Positions 1 to 11,993 of a stretch of DNA of 64,000 nt are shown one piece after another. Source of the stretch: Trissonchulus latispiculum (Eukaryota > Nematoda > Enoplea > Enoplida > Ironidae); contig JASAND010012869.1 in assembly GCA_030248195.1 (NCBI GenBank), forward strand, positions 1 through 64,000, written 5' to 3'. Every line of letters starts with the position of its first letter. Positions within the stretch are counted from its first letter, which is position 1. Below the pieces are notes generated by a model that was given only the letters and a program-made list of their open reading frames with translations, did no database searches and was not told the DNA's origin. Both the position numbers and the translations under genes were made by a program.

Positions 1-1320
1 TTAGAAAACAACTTAGAAAATAATTGGAAAACGATTAGAAAAAATATGTTAATTTGGTTAGAAAACAATTAGAAAAGTTTTGGAAAACAATTAGAAAATA
101 ATAGAAGACATTAGAAAAATCGCCCAACCCGACCCCTGGGGAAACTATGCCGTACCCCCCCCCCACCTTACACCTACGGCTATGCCTCCTGCAACAAGGT
201 AGCTAAGATATAAGCCAGTCAAATTTTAATTTCATGTAATTATAAAGTTATGTAAACTTTACTGAAAACTGGCACAAATAGAAGTAGACATACTTTTGTG
301 ATAAAGTAATGTCTCGTCGTAGATTACGCTGACAGCATCGGTTTCTTATGTAATTGTTGCAATAATTTGGAATGACCAATTTCACTCAAAGTTTTGCTCT
401 AAATTGTAAATAATTTCACATCTAGGCAGTGCTAGCGCAATCGACAGCGATTTCAGTAAATCCGGAACGCTGAAAAACCCTATGGCACTCTCAACTCAAA
501 ATCGAGGAGATACCCCCTTTAAGGTGGTGATTCCCTTTGGTCACATAAAGTTTACACCATTATTACTCATACATTACTTAGAGCTGAGAAGCCAATTTTA
601 TATCAAAATGTAGCTTTACATTTGCTCTTTTTAATGCATGCCACGAAACTAATGTTGCTTTTCTAAAATATTTTTAACACATTTTAGAAGAAGTATAATT
701 TTCCAGAATTTTTGCAGACTCAAGTAAATTTTTCGCGAGGCATAGGTTATATCATTCGATACCTCCATCAAATAGCTGGGGGGACGATTTTTTATTTATT
801 GTGAAATCGCTCTTCGTTATGGAGAAATAAGCTGAAATGTGTGCGTAACCTGCATTTTGCCTACTTTTTCCAAATTTGTCAAGCGATTACTTTAGGTAGC
901 AGTAATCGTGTAAACTAAAAAACGTCCCTGGGTATATTTGTGCAGAACACATCTGTTCAGTAGCAGCCCTCCAGCTTGCATGGTGAATTCTCTACAATCT
1001 TTGGAAAAGAATTGGTCGTGTTTTTGCAAAAACTACATTTTGCATGATAGCGGCCTACAAGATAGCTGTCGGACGATGGTCATGCGCCGAATAATTTGCC
1101 CCTGTGAGACCTTCAGATCGACGCCCTTAGTTTGATTTTCCGGCTTGTGTAGTTCAAGAAATGATGGATTATTTGATTTCTGCAAAGACGACAAGTTTTC
1201 GACGCCAAAACAAGAAAATCGGTTATATCGCACGCTAGAGAAAAGCTAGAAGCCCTGAAGCATCTCTCGACGTACATTTGTTTGTACATACATAGAATTC
1301 CAGCAGACGAGCCCTAGAAA

Positions 1321-1505
1321 GTAACTAGAAACCATTTCGAGCCTTATAGAAATCAACTAGAAAAACATTGAAAACAATTAGAAATAATTTAGAAAACAAC
1401 TAGAAAATAATTGGAAAACGATTAGAAAAAATATGTTAATTTGGTTAGAAAACAATTAGAAAAGTTTTGGAAAACAATTAGAAAATAATAGAAGACATTA
1501 GAAAA
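1321..1505. repeat. AACAATTAGAAA-type minisatellite inside the array spacer
   Basis: Short degenerate repeats of the form (A/G)AAAACAATTAG run for about 180 bases. The same block recurs in every array unit (near 1, 2720, 4545 and 6240). It is followed each time by a C-homopolymer stretch of variable length, which suggests slippage. Confidence 0.75.
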
Positions 1506-4500
1506 ATCGCCCAACCCGACCCCTGGGGAAACTATGCCGTACCCCCCCCCCACCTTACACCTACGGCTATGCCTCCTGCAACAAGGTAGCTAAGATATAA
1601 GCCAGTCAAATTTTAATTTCATGTAATTATAAAGTTATGTAAACTTTACTGAAAACTGGCACAAATAGAAGTAGACATACTTTTGTGATAAAGTAATGTC
1701 TCGTCGTAGATTACGCTGACAGCATTGGTTTCTTATGTAATTGTTGCAATAATTTGGAATGACCGATTTCACTCAAATTTTTGCTCTAAATTGTAAATAA
1801 TTTCACATCTAGGCACTTCTTGCGCAATCGACAGCGATTTCAGTAAATCCGGGACGCTGAAAAACCCTATGGCACTCTCAACTCAAAATCGAGGAGATAT
1901 GAGACACCCCCTTTAAGGTGGTGATTCCCTTTGGTCACATAAAGTTTGCACCATTATTACTCATACATTACTTAGAGCTGAGAAGCCAATTTTATATCAA
2001 AATGTAGCTTTACATTTGCTCTTTTTAATGCATGCCACGAAACTAATGTTGCTTTTCTAAAATATTTTTAACACATTTTAGAAGAAGTATAATTTTCCAG
2101 AATTTTTGCAGACTCAAGTAAATTTTTCGCGAGGCATAGGTTATATCATTCGATACCTCCATCAAATAGCTGGGGGGACGATTTTTTATTTATTGTGAAA
2201 TCGCTCTTCGTTATGGAGAAATAAGCTGAAATGTGTGCGTAACCTGCATTTTGCCTACTTTTTCCAAATTTGTCAAGCGATTACTTAGCTAGAAAGCAGT
2301 AATCGGGGCAACTAAAAAATCGTCCCTGGGTATATTTGTGCAGAACTCATTTGTTAAGTAGCAGCCCTTCAGCCTGCATGGTGAATGCTCCACAATCTTT
2401 CGAAAAAAATTGGTCGTGGTTTTGCAAAAACTACATTTTTCATGATAGCAGCCTACGGGATAGCTGTTGGAAGACGATCATGCGCCGAATAATTTGCCCC
2501 TGTGAGACCTTCAGATCGACGCCCTTAGTTTGATTTTCCGGCTTGTGTAGTTCAAGAAATGATGGATTATTTGATTTCTGCAAAGATGACAAGTTTTCGA
2601 CGCCAAAACAAGAAAATCGGTTATATCCCACGCTAGAGAAAAGCTAGAAGCCCTGAAGCATCTCTCGACGTACATTTGTTCGTACATAAATAGAATTCCA
2701 GCAGACGAGCCCTAGAAAGTAACTAGAAACCATTTCGAGCCTTATAGAAATCAACTAGAAAAACATTGAAAACAATTAGAAATAATTTAGAAAACAACTA
2801 GAAAATAATTGGAAAACGATTAGAAAAAATATGTTAATTTGGTTAGAAAACAATTAGAAAAGTTTTGGAAAACAATTAGAAAATAATAGAAGACATTAGA
2901 AAAATCGCCCAACCCCCTCCTGGGGAAACTATGCCGTACCCCCCCCACCTTACACCTACGGCTATGCCTCCTGCAACAAGGTAGCTAAGTTATAAGCCAG
3001 TCAAATTTTAATTTCATGTAATTATAAAGTTATGTAAACTTTACTGAAAACTGGCACAAATAGAAGTAGACATACTTTTGTGATAAAGTAATGTCTCGTC
3101 GTAGATTACGCTGACAGCATTGGTTTCTTATGTAATTGTTGCAATAATTTGGAATGACCGATTTCACTCAAATTTTTGCTCTAAATTGTAAATAATTTCA
3201 CATCTAGGCACTTCTTGCGCAATCGACAGCGATTTCAGTAAATCCGGGACGCTGAAAAACCCTATGGCACTCTCAACTCAAAATCGAGGAGATATGAGAC
3301 ACCCCCTTTAAGGTGGTGATTCCCTTTGGTCACATAAAGTTTGCACCATTATTACTCATACATTACTTAGAGCTGAGAAGCCAATTTTATATCAAAATGT
3401 AGCTTTACATTTGCTCTTTTTAATGCATGCCACGAAACTAATGTTGCTTTTCTAAAATATTTTTAACACATTTTAGAAGAAGTATAATTTTCCAGAATTT
3501 TTGCAGACTCAAGTAAATTTTTTCGCGAGGCATAGGTTATATCATTCGATACCTCCATCAAATAGCTGGGGGACGATTTTTTATTTATTGTGAAATCGCT
3601 CTTCGTTATGGAGAAATAAGCTGAAATGTGTGCGTAGCCTGCATTTTGCCTACTTTTTCCAAATTTGTCAAGCGATTACTTTAGCTAGAAAGCAGTAATC
3701 GGGGCAACTAAAAATCGTCCCTGGGTATATTTGTGCAGAACTCATTTGTTAAGTAGCAGCCCTTCAGCCTGCATGGTGAATGCTCCACAATCTTTCGAAA
3801 AAATTGGTCGTGGTTTTGCAAAAACTACATTTTTCATGATAGCAGCCTACGGGATAGCTGTTGGAAGACGATCATGCGTCGGATAATTTGTCCCTATGAG
3901 ACCTTCAGATCGACGCCCTCAGTTTGATTTTACGGCTTGCGTAGTTCAATAAATGTTCAGTAGTTCAATAATTTTTCCAAATTTGTCAAGCGATTACTAG
4001 CAGTAATCGGGTCAACTAAAAAACGTCCCTGGGTATATTTGTGCAGAACACATCTGTTCAGTCTCAGCCCTCCAGCTTGCATGGTGAATTCTCTACAATC
4101 TTTGGAAAAAAATTGGTCGTGTTTTTGCAAAAACTACATTTTTCATGATAGCGGCCTACAAGATAGCTGTTGGACGATGGTCATGCGCCGAATAATTTGC
4201 CCCTGTGAGACCTTCAGATCGACGCCCTTAGTTTGATTTTCCGGCTTGTGTAGTTCAAGAAATGATGGATTATTTGATTTCTGCAAAGATGACAAGTTTT
4301 CGACGCCAAAACAAGAAAATCGGTTATATCTGACGGTAGAGAAAAGCTAGAAAGTTGCATTAAAAAGCAAAAATGTGAAGCACAACGAGATCTTTCGAAT
4401 GAATATAGTCATAACTGTATAACTTCAGCCAAACTTTCAGAAATTGGGAAAAACCGCCCTGATCGGAAATCTCGAATTTTTCGCATCTCTCGACGTACAT

Positions 4501-6853
4501 TTGTTCGTACATACATAGAATTCCAGCAGACGAGCCCTAGAAAGTAACTAGAAACCATTTCGAGCCTTATAGAAATCAACTAGAAAAACATTGAAAACAA
4601 TTAGAAATAATTTAGAAAACAACTAGAAAATAATTAAAAAACAATTAGAAAAAATATGTTAATTTGGTTAGAAAACAATTAGAAAAGTTTTGGAAAACAA
4701 TTAGAAAATAATAGAAGACATTAGACAAATCGCCCAACCCCCCCCCTGGGGAAACTATGCCGTACCCCCCCACCTTACACCTACGGCTATGCCTCCTGCA
4801 ACAAGGTAGCTAAGATATAAGCCAGTCAAATTTTAATTTCATGTAATTATAAAGTTATGTAAACTTTACTGAAAACTGGCACAAATAGAAGTAGACATAC
4901 TTTTGTGATAAAGTAATGTCTCGTCGTAGATTACGCTGACAGCATTGGTTTCTTATGTAATTGTTGCAATAATTTGGAATGACCAATTTCACTCAAATTT
5001 TTGCTCTAAATTGTAAATAATTTCAATATCTAGGCACTTCTAGCGCAATCGACAGCGATTTCAGTAAATCCGGGACGCTGAAAAACCCTATGGCACTCTC
5101 AACTCAAAATCGAGGAGATACCCCCTTTAAGGTGGTGATTCCCTTTGGTCACATAAAGTTTGCACCATTATTACTCATACATTACTTAGAGCTGAGAAGC
5201 CAATTTTATATCAAAATGTAGCTTTACATTTGCTCTTTTTAATGCATGCCACGAAACTAATGTTGCTTTTCTAAAATATTTTTAACACATTTTAGAAGAA
5301 GTATAATTTTCCAGAATTTTTGCAGACTCAAGTAAATTTTTTCGCGAGGCATAGGTTATATCATTCGATACCTCCATCAAATAGGGGACGATTTTTTTAT
5401 TTATTGTGAAATCTCTCTTCGTTATGGAGAAATAAGCTGAAATGTGTGCGTAACCTGCATTTTGCCTACTTTTTCCAAATTTGTCAAGCTATTACTTTAG
5501 CTAGAAAGCAGTAATCGGGGCAACTAAAAAATCGTCCCTGGGTATATTTGTGCAGAACTCATTTGTTAAGTAGCAGCCCTTCAGCCTGCATGGTGAATGC
5601 TCCACAATCTTTCTAAAAAAATTGGTCGTGGTTTTGCAAAAACTACATTTTTCATGATAGCAGCCTACGGGATAGCTGTTGGAAGACGATCATGCGTCGG
5701 ATAATTTGTCCCTATGAGACCTTCAGATCGACGCCCTCAGTTTGATTTTACGGCTTGCGTAGTTCAATAAATGTTCAGTAGTTCAATAATTTTTCCAAAT
5801 TTGTCAAGCGATTACTTTAGGTAGCAGTAATCGGGTCAACTAAAAAAACGTCCCTGGGTATATTTGTGCAGAACACATCTGTTCAGTAGCAGCCCTCCAG
5901 CTTGCATGGTGAATTCTCTACAATCTTTGGAAAAAAATTGGTCGTGTTTTTGCAAAAACTACATTTTTCATGATAGCGGCCTACAAGATAGCTGTTGGAC
6001 GATGGTCATGCGCCGAATAATTTGCCCCTGTGAGACCTTCAGATCGACGCCCTTAGTTTGATTTTCCGGCTTGTGTAGTTCAAGAAATGATGGATTATTT
6101 GATTTCTGCAAAGATGACAAGTTTTCGACGCCAAAACAAGAAAATCGGTTATATCGCACGCTAGAGAAAAGCTAGAAGCCCTGCAGCATCTCTCGACGTA
6201 CATTTGTTCGTACATACATAGAATTCCAGCAGACGAGCCCTAGAAAGTAACTAGAAACCATTTCGAGCCTTATAGAAATCAACTAGAAAAACATTGAAAA
6301 CAATTAGAAATAATTTAGAAAACAACTAGAAAATAATTGGAAAACAATTAGAAAAAAATATGTTAATTTGGTTAGAAAACAATTAGAAAAGTTTTGGAAA
6401 ACAATTAGAAAATAATAGAAGACATTAGAAAAGTCGCCCAACCCCCCCTCTGGGGAAACTATGCCGTACCCCCCCCCCCCCCACCTTACACCTACGGCTA
6501 TGCCTCCTGCAACAAGGTAGCTAAGATATAAGCCAGTCAAATTTTAATTTCATGTAATTATAAAGTTATGTAAACTTTACTGAAAACTGGCACAAATAGA
6601 AGTAGACATACTTTTGTGATAAAGTAATGTCTGGTCGTAGATTACGCTGACAGCATTGGTTTCTTGTGTAATTGTTGCAATAATTTGGAATGACCAATTT
6701 CACTCAAATTTTTGCTCTAAATTGTAAATAATTTCACATCTAGGCACTTCTAGCGCAATCGACAGCGATTTCAGTAAATCCGGGACGCTGAAAAACCCTA
6801 TGGCAATGGCAGTCTCAACTCAAAATCGAGGAGATATGAAAAACCCCCTTTAA

Positions 6854-7556
6854 GGTGGTGATTCCCTTTGGTCACATAAAGTTTGCACCATTATTACTCA
6901 TACATTACTTAGAGCTGAGAAGCCAATTTTATATCAAAATGTAGCTTTACATTTGCTCTTTTTAACGCATGCCACGAAACTAATGTTGCTTTTCTAAAAT
7001 ATTTTTAACACATTTTAGAAGAAGTATAATTTTCCAGAATTTTTGCAGACTCAAGTAAATTTTTTCGCGAGGCATAGGTTATATCATTCGATACCTCCAT
7101 CAAATAGCTGGGGGGGGGACGATTTTTTATTTATTGTGAAATCGCTCTTCGTTATGGAGAAATAAGCTAAAATGTGTGCGTGCCCTGCATTTTGCCTTCT
7201 TTTTCCAAATTTGTCAAGCGATTACTTTAGCTAGAAAGCAGTAATGACAAGTTTTCGACGCCAAAACAAGAAAATCGGTTATATCGCACGCTAGAGAAAA
7301 GCTAGAAAGTTGCATTACAAAGAAACAATGTGAAGCACAACGAGATCTTTCGAATGAATATAGTCATAACTGTATAACTACAGCCAAACTTTCAGAAATT
7401 GGGAAAAACCGCCCTGATCGGAAATCTCGAATTTTTGAACCGGGATTGCGCGGAGGGTGTTAGAACGCTAAAAGAACGTATTTCGGAAAGTTTCGCCAAA
7501 TTCCATCCTGATTTGCGCCGCAAAACAACAATATGTGCCTAAAAGGAATCACCACC
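6854..7556 (+). mobile_element. TTAA-flanked inverted-repeat element, internally deleted copy
   Basis: This last unit of the array has both ends of the family: GGTGGTGATTCC on the left and its complement on the right, with TTAA outside each end (6850-6853 and 7557-7560). It is shorter than the ~990 base copies at 15147 and 51159 because an internal stretch near 7240 is missing. TTAA duplications are typical of piggyBac and Kolobok superfamilies. No transposase is encoded, so it is non-autonomous. Confidence 0.8.
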
Positions 7557-7560
7557 TTAA

Positions 7561-7970
7561 GCTTCATATGACAGATCGGAATTTTCAGCATGAAAGAGCT
7601 GTAAAACAATGTGTATGTCGCTTGTGATTTCTATCCAAAGTTACGTATGGTTGAATATGATTATGACAATTAGTCACTTTTACCATTCCCTTCGCGAATG
7701 GCAATGTAAAAGCTAATCGTTCTGAAATGAATTCTACCGGGGTTTTCATGATGCATTTCTGCTGGATCTGTTTATTATTTTATGGAATAAACTATGCAAC
7801 TTATTAAAAGCATAATAATTGACAAAACTGAAGTGATTAGTGCTAAATTTTCCATTTTGATTTTCTAATAAATGCTGCAACCAAAGAGCACGCGATTTTA
7901 TTGAAATGGTGGGCAAATTCTTTATTTTTTGTTTTAACGTATTTTTTGTTTAAACATTTTTGGCAATATT
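7561..7970. repeat. Partial copy of the 918 bp TTAA element
   Basis: This stretch aligns with 9560-9990 inside the element at 9393-10310. Shared blocks include the T-rich segment around TTTATTATTTTATG and the segment around CTGAAGTGATTAG. No terminal inverted repeat is visible here, so it is a fragment wedged between the array and the LINE. Confidence 0.65.
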
Positions 7971-7973
7971 TTA

Positions 7974-8435
7974 ATGGAAGCTCGCAAAAAACTTAGACCG
8001 GAGAAGGAGTATGCTAAACCGGTGGTTGACGTGTCTGTGTTTGAAAATGTGGCAGTTATTCTGTATGACGGTGAGCTGCCACCCCCCAAGATTAGGGCAA
8101 AGGCCTATAGCGGTAATCGCTTAAATCGCCCATCTGGAAAATGCTTCCTCTGTGGTAATGGTGGTCATTTCATGAAATCCTGTAGGCTCCGGCGATCTAA
8201 CTTTTCTTGTTTTCGATGTGGGCAAAACGGTCATAAGAAAAGCTCATGCCCTATGCACCTAGCAGCCGGTTATCAAGGAAGACTCCTTACTCCTCTGCTA
8301 GATCTACCTATACCGGCTGACCCTGGTGTTGTGAGTACTGGTAATAATTGTTATCCTTTATATAGTCATGTTGTGCAAGGTTATTCAACTAATAATTTGC
8401 ATGCTTCAAATCACTTTAGGTCGGGTTTTCTGTAG
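7974..8435 (+). CDS. LINE ORF1 fragment with two CCHC zinc knuckles
   Basis: The 153-residue frame has two CX2CX4HX4C knuckles at about residues 57-70 and 78-91, the second reading CFRCGQNGHKKSSC. In LINE ORF1 proteins such knuckles bind the element's own RNA during reverse transcription. The usual N-terminal part is absent, so this is probably a 5'-truncated copy, and the ATG at 7974 may not be the original start. The frame ends at 8435, where the endonuclease frame is already open, so the two frames overlap slightly. Confidence 0.75.
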   Translation: MEARKKLRPEKEYAKPVVDVSVFENVAVILYDGELPPPKIRAKAYSGNRLNRPSGKCFLCGNGGHFMKSCRLRRSNFSCFRCGQNGHKKSSCPMHLAAGYQGRLLTPLLDLPIPADPGVVSTGNNCYPLYSHVVQGYSTNNLHASNHFRSGFL

Positions 8436-8470
8436 GCCAGGCTAGGAGTGCCGCTAACGATGATGGTACA

Positions 8471-9392
8471 TTGCTATCTGCTGTCCTATTAAATACCCGT
8501 AGCATTTCAAATAAATTAGTAGATTTTAACACGGAGATTGTTTCCAACCTAAAACCTGATATAGTGTATTTAACAGAGACATGGCTTTCTTCTGGAGATC
8601 CTGATCATCTTATTTCTGGAAACAATTTTTACAATGTATTTAGGTGCGATAGGGCGTTGGATAGAAGGGGTGGGGGAGTCGCTGTATTAGTAAATAAAGG
8701 ATTGAAGTGCTGTAGTGTAAAGGTACCTAACCATGAAGGTGTTGAGATTGAGATTGTCTGTGTGAAAATAAAATGTAGTGGTATTGAATTATTATTGTGT
8801 TGTGTCTATCGTTCATCAGTTGTTGTAACTAGTGTGTTCGATTATCTATGGCAGCTTCTAGAATTTTTGTCGGAACAACGGCTACCGGTTATTTTGGGGG
8901 GTGATTTTAATCTCCCGGGGATTGACTGGGTAAAGGGAGTTGCCTGTACTACCTTTCGACAAAATGAGTTTTTCAATATGTTTGAAGCATTTGGTCTTTC
9001 TCAATTAGTGTTGAAACCAACTCGGCAAACTTCTATACTGGATCTAGTGTTTGTTAACAAATTGTCATTAATTTCTTGTGTGGACATGCTACCTCCTCTG
9101 AGTTCAAGTGATCATAATGTAGTATCTTTCCGTGTTAATATTCCAAGACCTAATGAGGGCAACCCCTCTTTGGGTAAATGTTTATGGGATAAATCGGATG
9201 ATGGAAATATTTATCGGCTTCTTGTAAGGGTGAACTGGAATTTATTGTTTGAGGGTAAAACGGTTAATGATATGTGGTCCTTATTTAAAGACAAGTGTCT
9301 AGAATTGATAAGTTTGTATGTTCATCGTAAAGTTAGCCGCTCAAAGATTCCAAGCAGGTATAAACATTCAGCAGCTGTTAAAAAGCTTTTAA
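8471..9392 (+). pseudogene. LINE ORF2, endonuclease domain (interrupted)
   Basis: This encodes an exonuclease-endonuclease-phosphatase fold that nicks target DNA for target-primed reverse transcription. Visible motifs, in order, are LNTRSISN, LTETWL, a GGG-containing loop, CVYR, GGDFNLPG and SSSDHNVV, so the catalytic Asn, Glu, Asp and His are all present. The start is uncertain because the frame is open upstream of 8471 and overlaps ORF1. Native sequence stops at the TTAA at 9389-9392. The apparent stop at 9431-9433 belongs to the inserted element. Confidence 0.85.
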
Positions 9393-10310
9393 GGGGGCGC
9401 TTGCATTATCGGGATTATAGATATAAAATTTAGACCGATAGCTCACTTTTAAAGAAATCCCAACTAAACTAACTTTGGTTGGCGGGAAATCTTTTGACAA
9501 AATTTCGGCAATGGAGACCAAGTGCTTGGCTAGCTACCGGTATGGCTTAAAATTTCGAAACTTTATTAAAGCTGCAAACGACAAAGTCGAATGCGCTAGG
9601 TGAAAGAGCATAAAAAGCCCGTTACAACGATGTGCATATCTCTCCTGTACATGGTTGCAGTCAAAAGTTACAGGCGGTTGAATATATGACAAAGTTACGT
9701 TTACCATTCCCAACGCGAATGCCAATGTAAAAACCAATCGTTTGGAAATGAATTCTACAGGACTTTCCACGTTGCTTTTGTGTTGGATTTGTTTATTATT
9801 TTATGAAATACACCGTGCGACTTGTTAAAAGCATAATATTTGTGAAAAACTGAAGTGATTAGAGCGAAATTTTTCATTTTGATTTTGTCATAAATGCTGC
9901 GACCAAACTAGCTTAAATTTTGCATGCACGTTTATTTGACGGGTACGCAGGGGCAATTTTTTTAGTTTTTGTTTAAATCGTATATTCCGTGAGATATTGA
10001 CTTTCAAAGTTTTCGAATATTCATAAAATACTCAAAACTGCATAAATCGAAAAACTGAAAAAATGCCCCTGCGTTATGTTCATTTACGCATTTGTGCCAA
10101 ATTTGAGCTTATTTCATTCAGCCGTTAATGAGTGACAGCGTTTTGAAAATTTCAGCTTATCCCTCTTGTGTAAGTCGCAAGCCAAGCACTGGATTATTCA
10201 AATTCCACATATTGTTAGCATTTAGCACCCACTACCTATGCTGAAAGTTTGAAATAGATTCGTTGGAAAATAAACTCAGGAGAACCGTTCCCGGTAATGC
10301 AAGCGCCCCC
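9393..10310. mobile_element. 918 bp TTAA-flanked inverted-repeat element inside LINE ORF2
   Basis: The ends are imperfect inverted repeats of about 21 bases beginning GGGGGCGCTTGCATTA. TTAA lies outside both ends (9389-9392 and 10311-10314). Without the insert and one TTAA copy, the LINE reading frame continues across the junction, so this is a true insertion with a TTAA target duplication. No transposase frame is visible. A related fragment lies at 7561-7970. Confidence 0.88.
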
Positions 10311-10314
10311 TTAA

Positions 10315-11993
10315 ATAAGAAAAAGATTGCTTTTCGTAAATATAAAGACAATGCTACTGAGGAATCCTTCAACGCTATAAGCAGATTGCTAGATTATGCA
10401 AAATGGAAATTAAAAAAGAATCTTTGCTGAGAGAATCTTAGTTTTTGAAACAGCCAAATTCAAAAACGTTTTTCAAGTTTGTCAATAGTTCACTTTCGTC
10501 TAGAGATAGTATATCTATGTTGGTTGATAAAACTCTAATTACTGAACACCGTGATATGTCAAATGTATTTGCTAAAGAGTTTTCGTCAGTATTTTTTACG
10601 GATGATAATACTATGCCCAATATTCCTGAGGTGTTAGTTGATGATGATGATATTCGACTGCTGGAAAATTTTGTTATTACGAGAAAACATGTGGAGGACG
10701 CTATTAAAAAAGTCAAAACCAACTCCAGTGGGGGGCCGGACGGTATACCTGCCATTTTTCTCAAAAGATTTTCAACTCTCCTATGCATTCCCCTCCAATT
10801 AATTTTTCAAAAATCTTTTAACGATGGTGAAATTCCTGTAGATTGGAAAACTGCCAAAGTCGTTCCCATTTACAAAGGGAAAGGAAGTAAATCAGTTGCT
10901 GTAAACTATCGCCCTGCCAGTTTAACCTGTATCTGTTGCAAATTGATGGAACATATATTTCGCGGTGTTTTGTATCAATACTTTGACGTTACTCGTATTT
11001 TGTCGGATGTTCAACACGGGTTTAGGTCGGGCAGGTCCACCCAGACACAGCTTTTACACTGTCTTAGGGATTGGGTGGTGGAAATTGATAGAAAAGTACC
11101 AGTGGATGCAGTGTACATTGATATTAGTATGGCGTTCGATACGGTTAGTCACTCAAAATTGATTTTCAAATTGAAAAAGTACAAGATTCCTACTAAGTTT
11201 ATTAATTGGATCGAATCCTTTTTATCAAACCGGTCTCAAGTAGTGACAGTGGGGGGTATTGATTCACAACCGGCACAAGTATTCAGTGGAGTCCCACAAG
11301 GTAGTGTTTTGGGTCCCTTACTGTTTCTGGTGTGTAAACGATGTTGTAAATCGTGTTGAGTTTAGCAAAATCCAGATATATGCTGACGATACTAAGCTGT
11401 GTCTCCCCTGTAAGACTACTGCTGACTATGAGAAGTTTCTTAAAGATATAGATGGTGTTTTTAGGGCAAAGGAAAATCAGTTAAAAGTCGCTCTGGAAAA
11501 ATGTGTAATGATGCATTTTGGTTTCAATAATCCTGGTCGAAACTATGAAATTAATGTTGGTATCCCCTGCGTAGGCAGTATTCGAGATCTAGGTGTCATC
11601 TTTGATAATAAGCTTACGTTTTCTGAGCAGTGTGAAAAAGTCCATGTTACTGCATCGGCTCGTGCTAGTACAATTTTTAAGAGTTTTAGTTCTCGGGATT
11701 GGGCTTTTTTGGTGGCTATGTTTGTAACGTATGTCAGACCTCTCTTCGAGTATAATTCCTCTGTTTGGAGTCCTTACACTAAAAAGGATATTATTTTGAT
11801 CGAAAATGTCCAAAAGCGCTATACGAAAAGAATTCCCGGTTTAAGAAATAAATCGTACTACGAAAGACTGCGAACTTTAGGTCTTGAAACGTTGGAATCA
11901 CGCCGTATTAAAGCTGACCTCTGTCAATGCTATCGTTTAGTGAATGAACTTGATAAAGTTGACCTTACGGATTATGTTATGTTTTGGGGGTGA
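10315..11993 (+). pseudogene. LINE ORF2, reverse transcriptase domain (frameshifted)
   Basis: The second half of ORF2 carries a finger/palm region with NYRPASLT and HGFRSGRST, the first catalytic Asp in AFDTVSH, the GVPQGSVLGPLLF block and the YADD box near 11380. A frame break near 10430 and another near 11330, between GVPQG and YADD, prevent translation of a whole enzyme. The C-terminal part ends at a stop near 11993, shorter than intact CR1-like proteins. Confidence 0.88.

Larger units (their letters stand above)
1..7560. repeat. Tandem array of five 1.4-1.8 kb units built on a TTAA transposon
   Basis: The left transposon terminus (TTAAGGTGGTGATTCC) recurs at 519, 1913, 3308, 5127 and 6850, giving spacings of about 1394, 1395, 1819 and 1723 bases. 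Each unit joins about 730 bases of the transposon's left part to about 660 bases of unrelated spacer. The spacer holds a minisatellite of the type AACAATTAGAAA, a C-homopolymer block and a unique segment. The two longer units carry an extra partial copy of the transposon's right half. Only the last unit reaches the matching right terminus, at 7541-7560. Copies are nearly identical, so amplification looks recent. No gene is supported here; the repeated small ORFs shift frame in some units. Confidence 0.9.
7971..11993 (+). mobile_element. Decayed non-LTR retrotransposon, CR1/L2-like
   Basis: In order, the element has an ORF1 with two CCHC zinc knuckles, an apurinic-type endonuclease domain and a reverse transcriptase domain. 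The endonuclease/RT frame is split by a TTAA element at 9393-10310 and has at least two frame breaks, near 10430 and 11330. The coding order and the LNTRS/TETW/SDH endonuclease motifs fit the Jockey/CR1/L2 group. The 3' end is lost into low-complexity DNA after 11993. It is inactive as it stands. Confidence 0.9.

Noticed and set aside
938..6061. A 65-codon ORF (MCRTHLF...FRSTPLV) repeated in the array and at 15848 and 52729
   Set aside because: It lies inside the TTAA element body and an antisense ORF overlaps it. The frame is broken in some units (near 3800 and 5610) and nothing resembles a known domain, so conservation reflects recent copying rather than coding.
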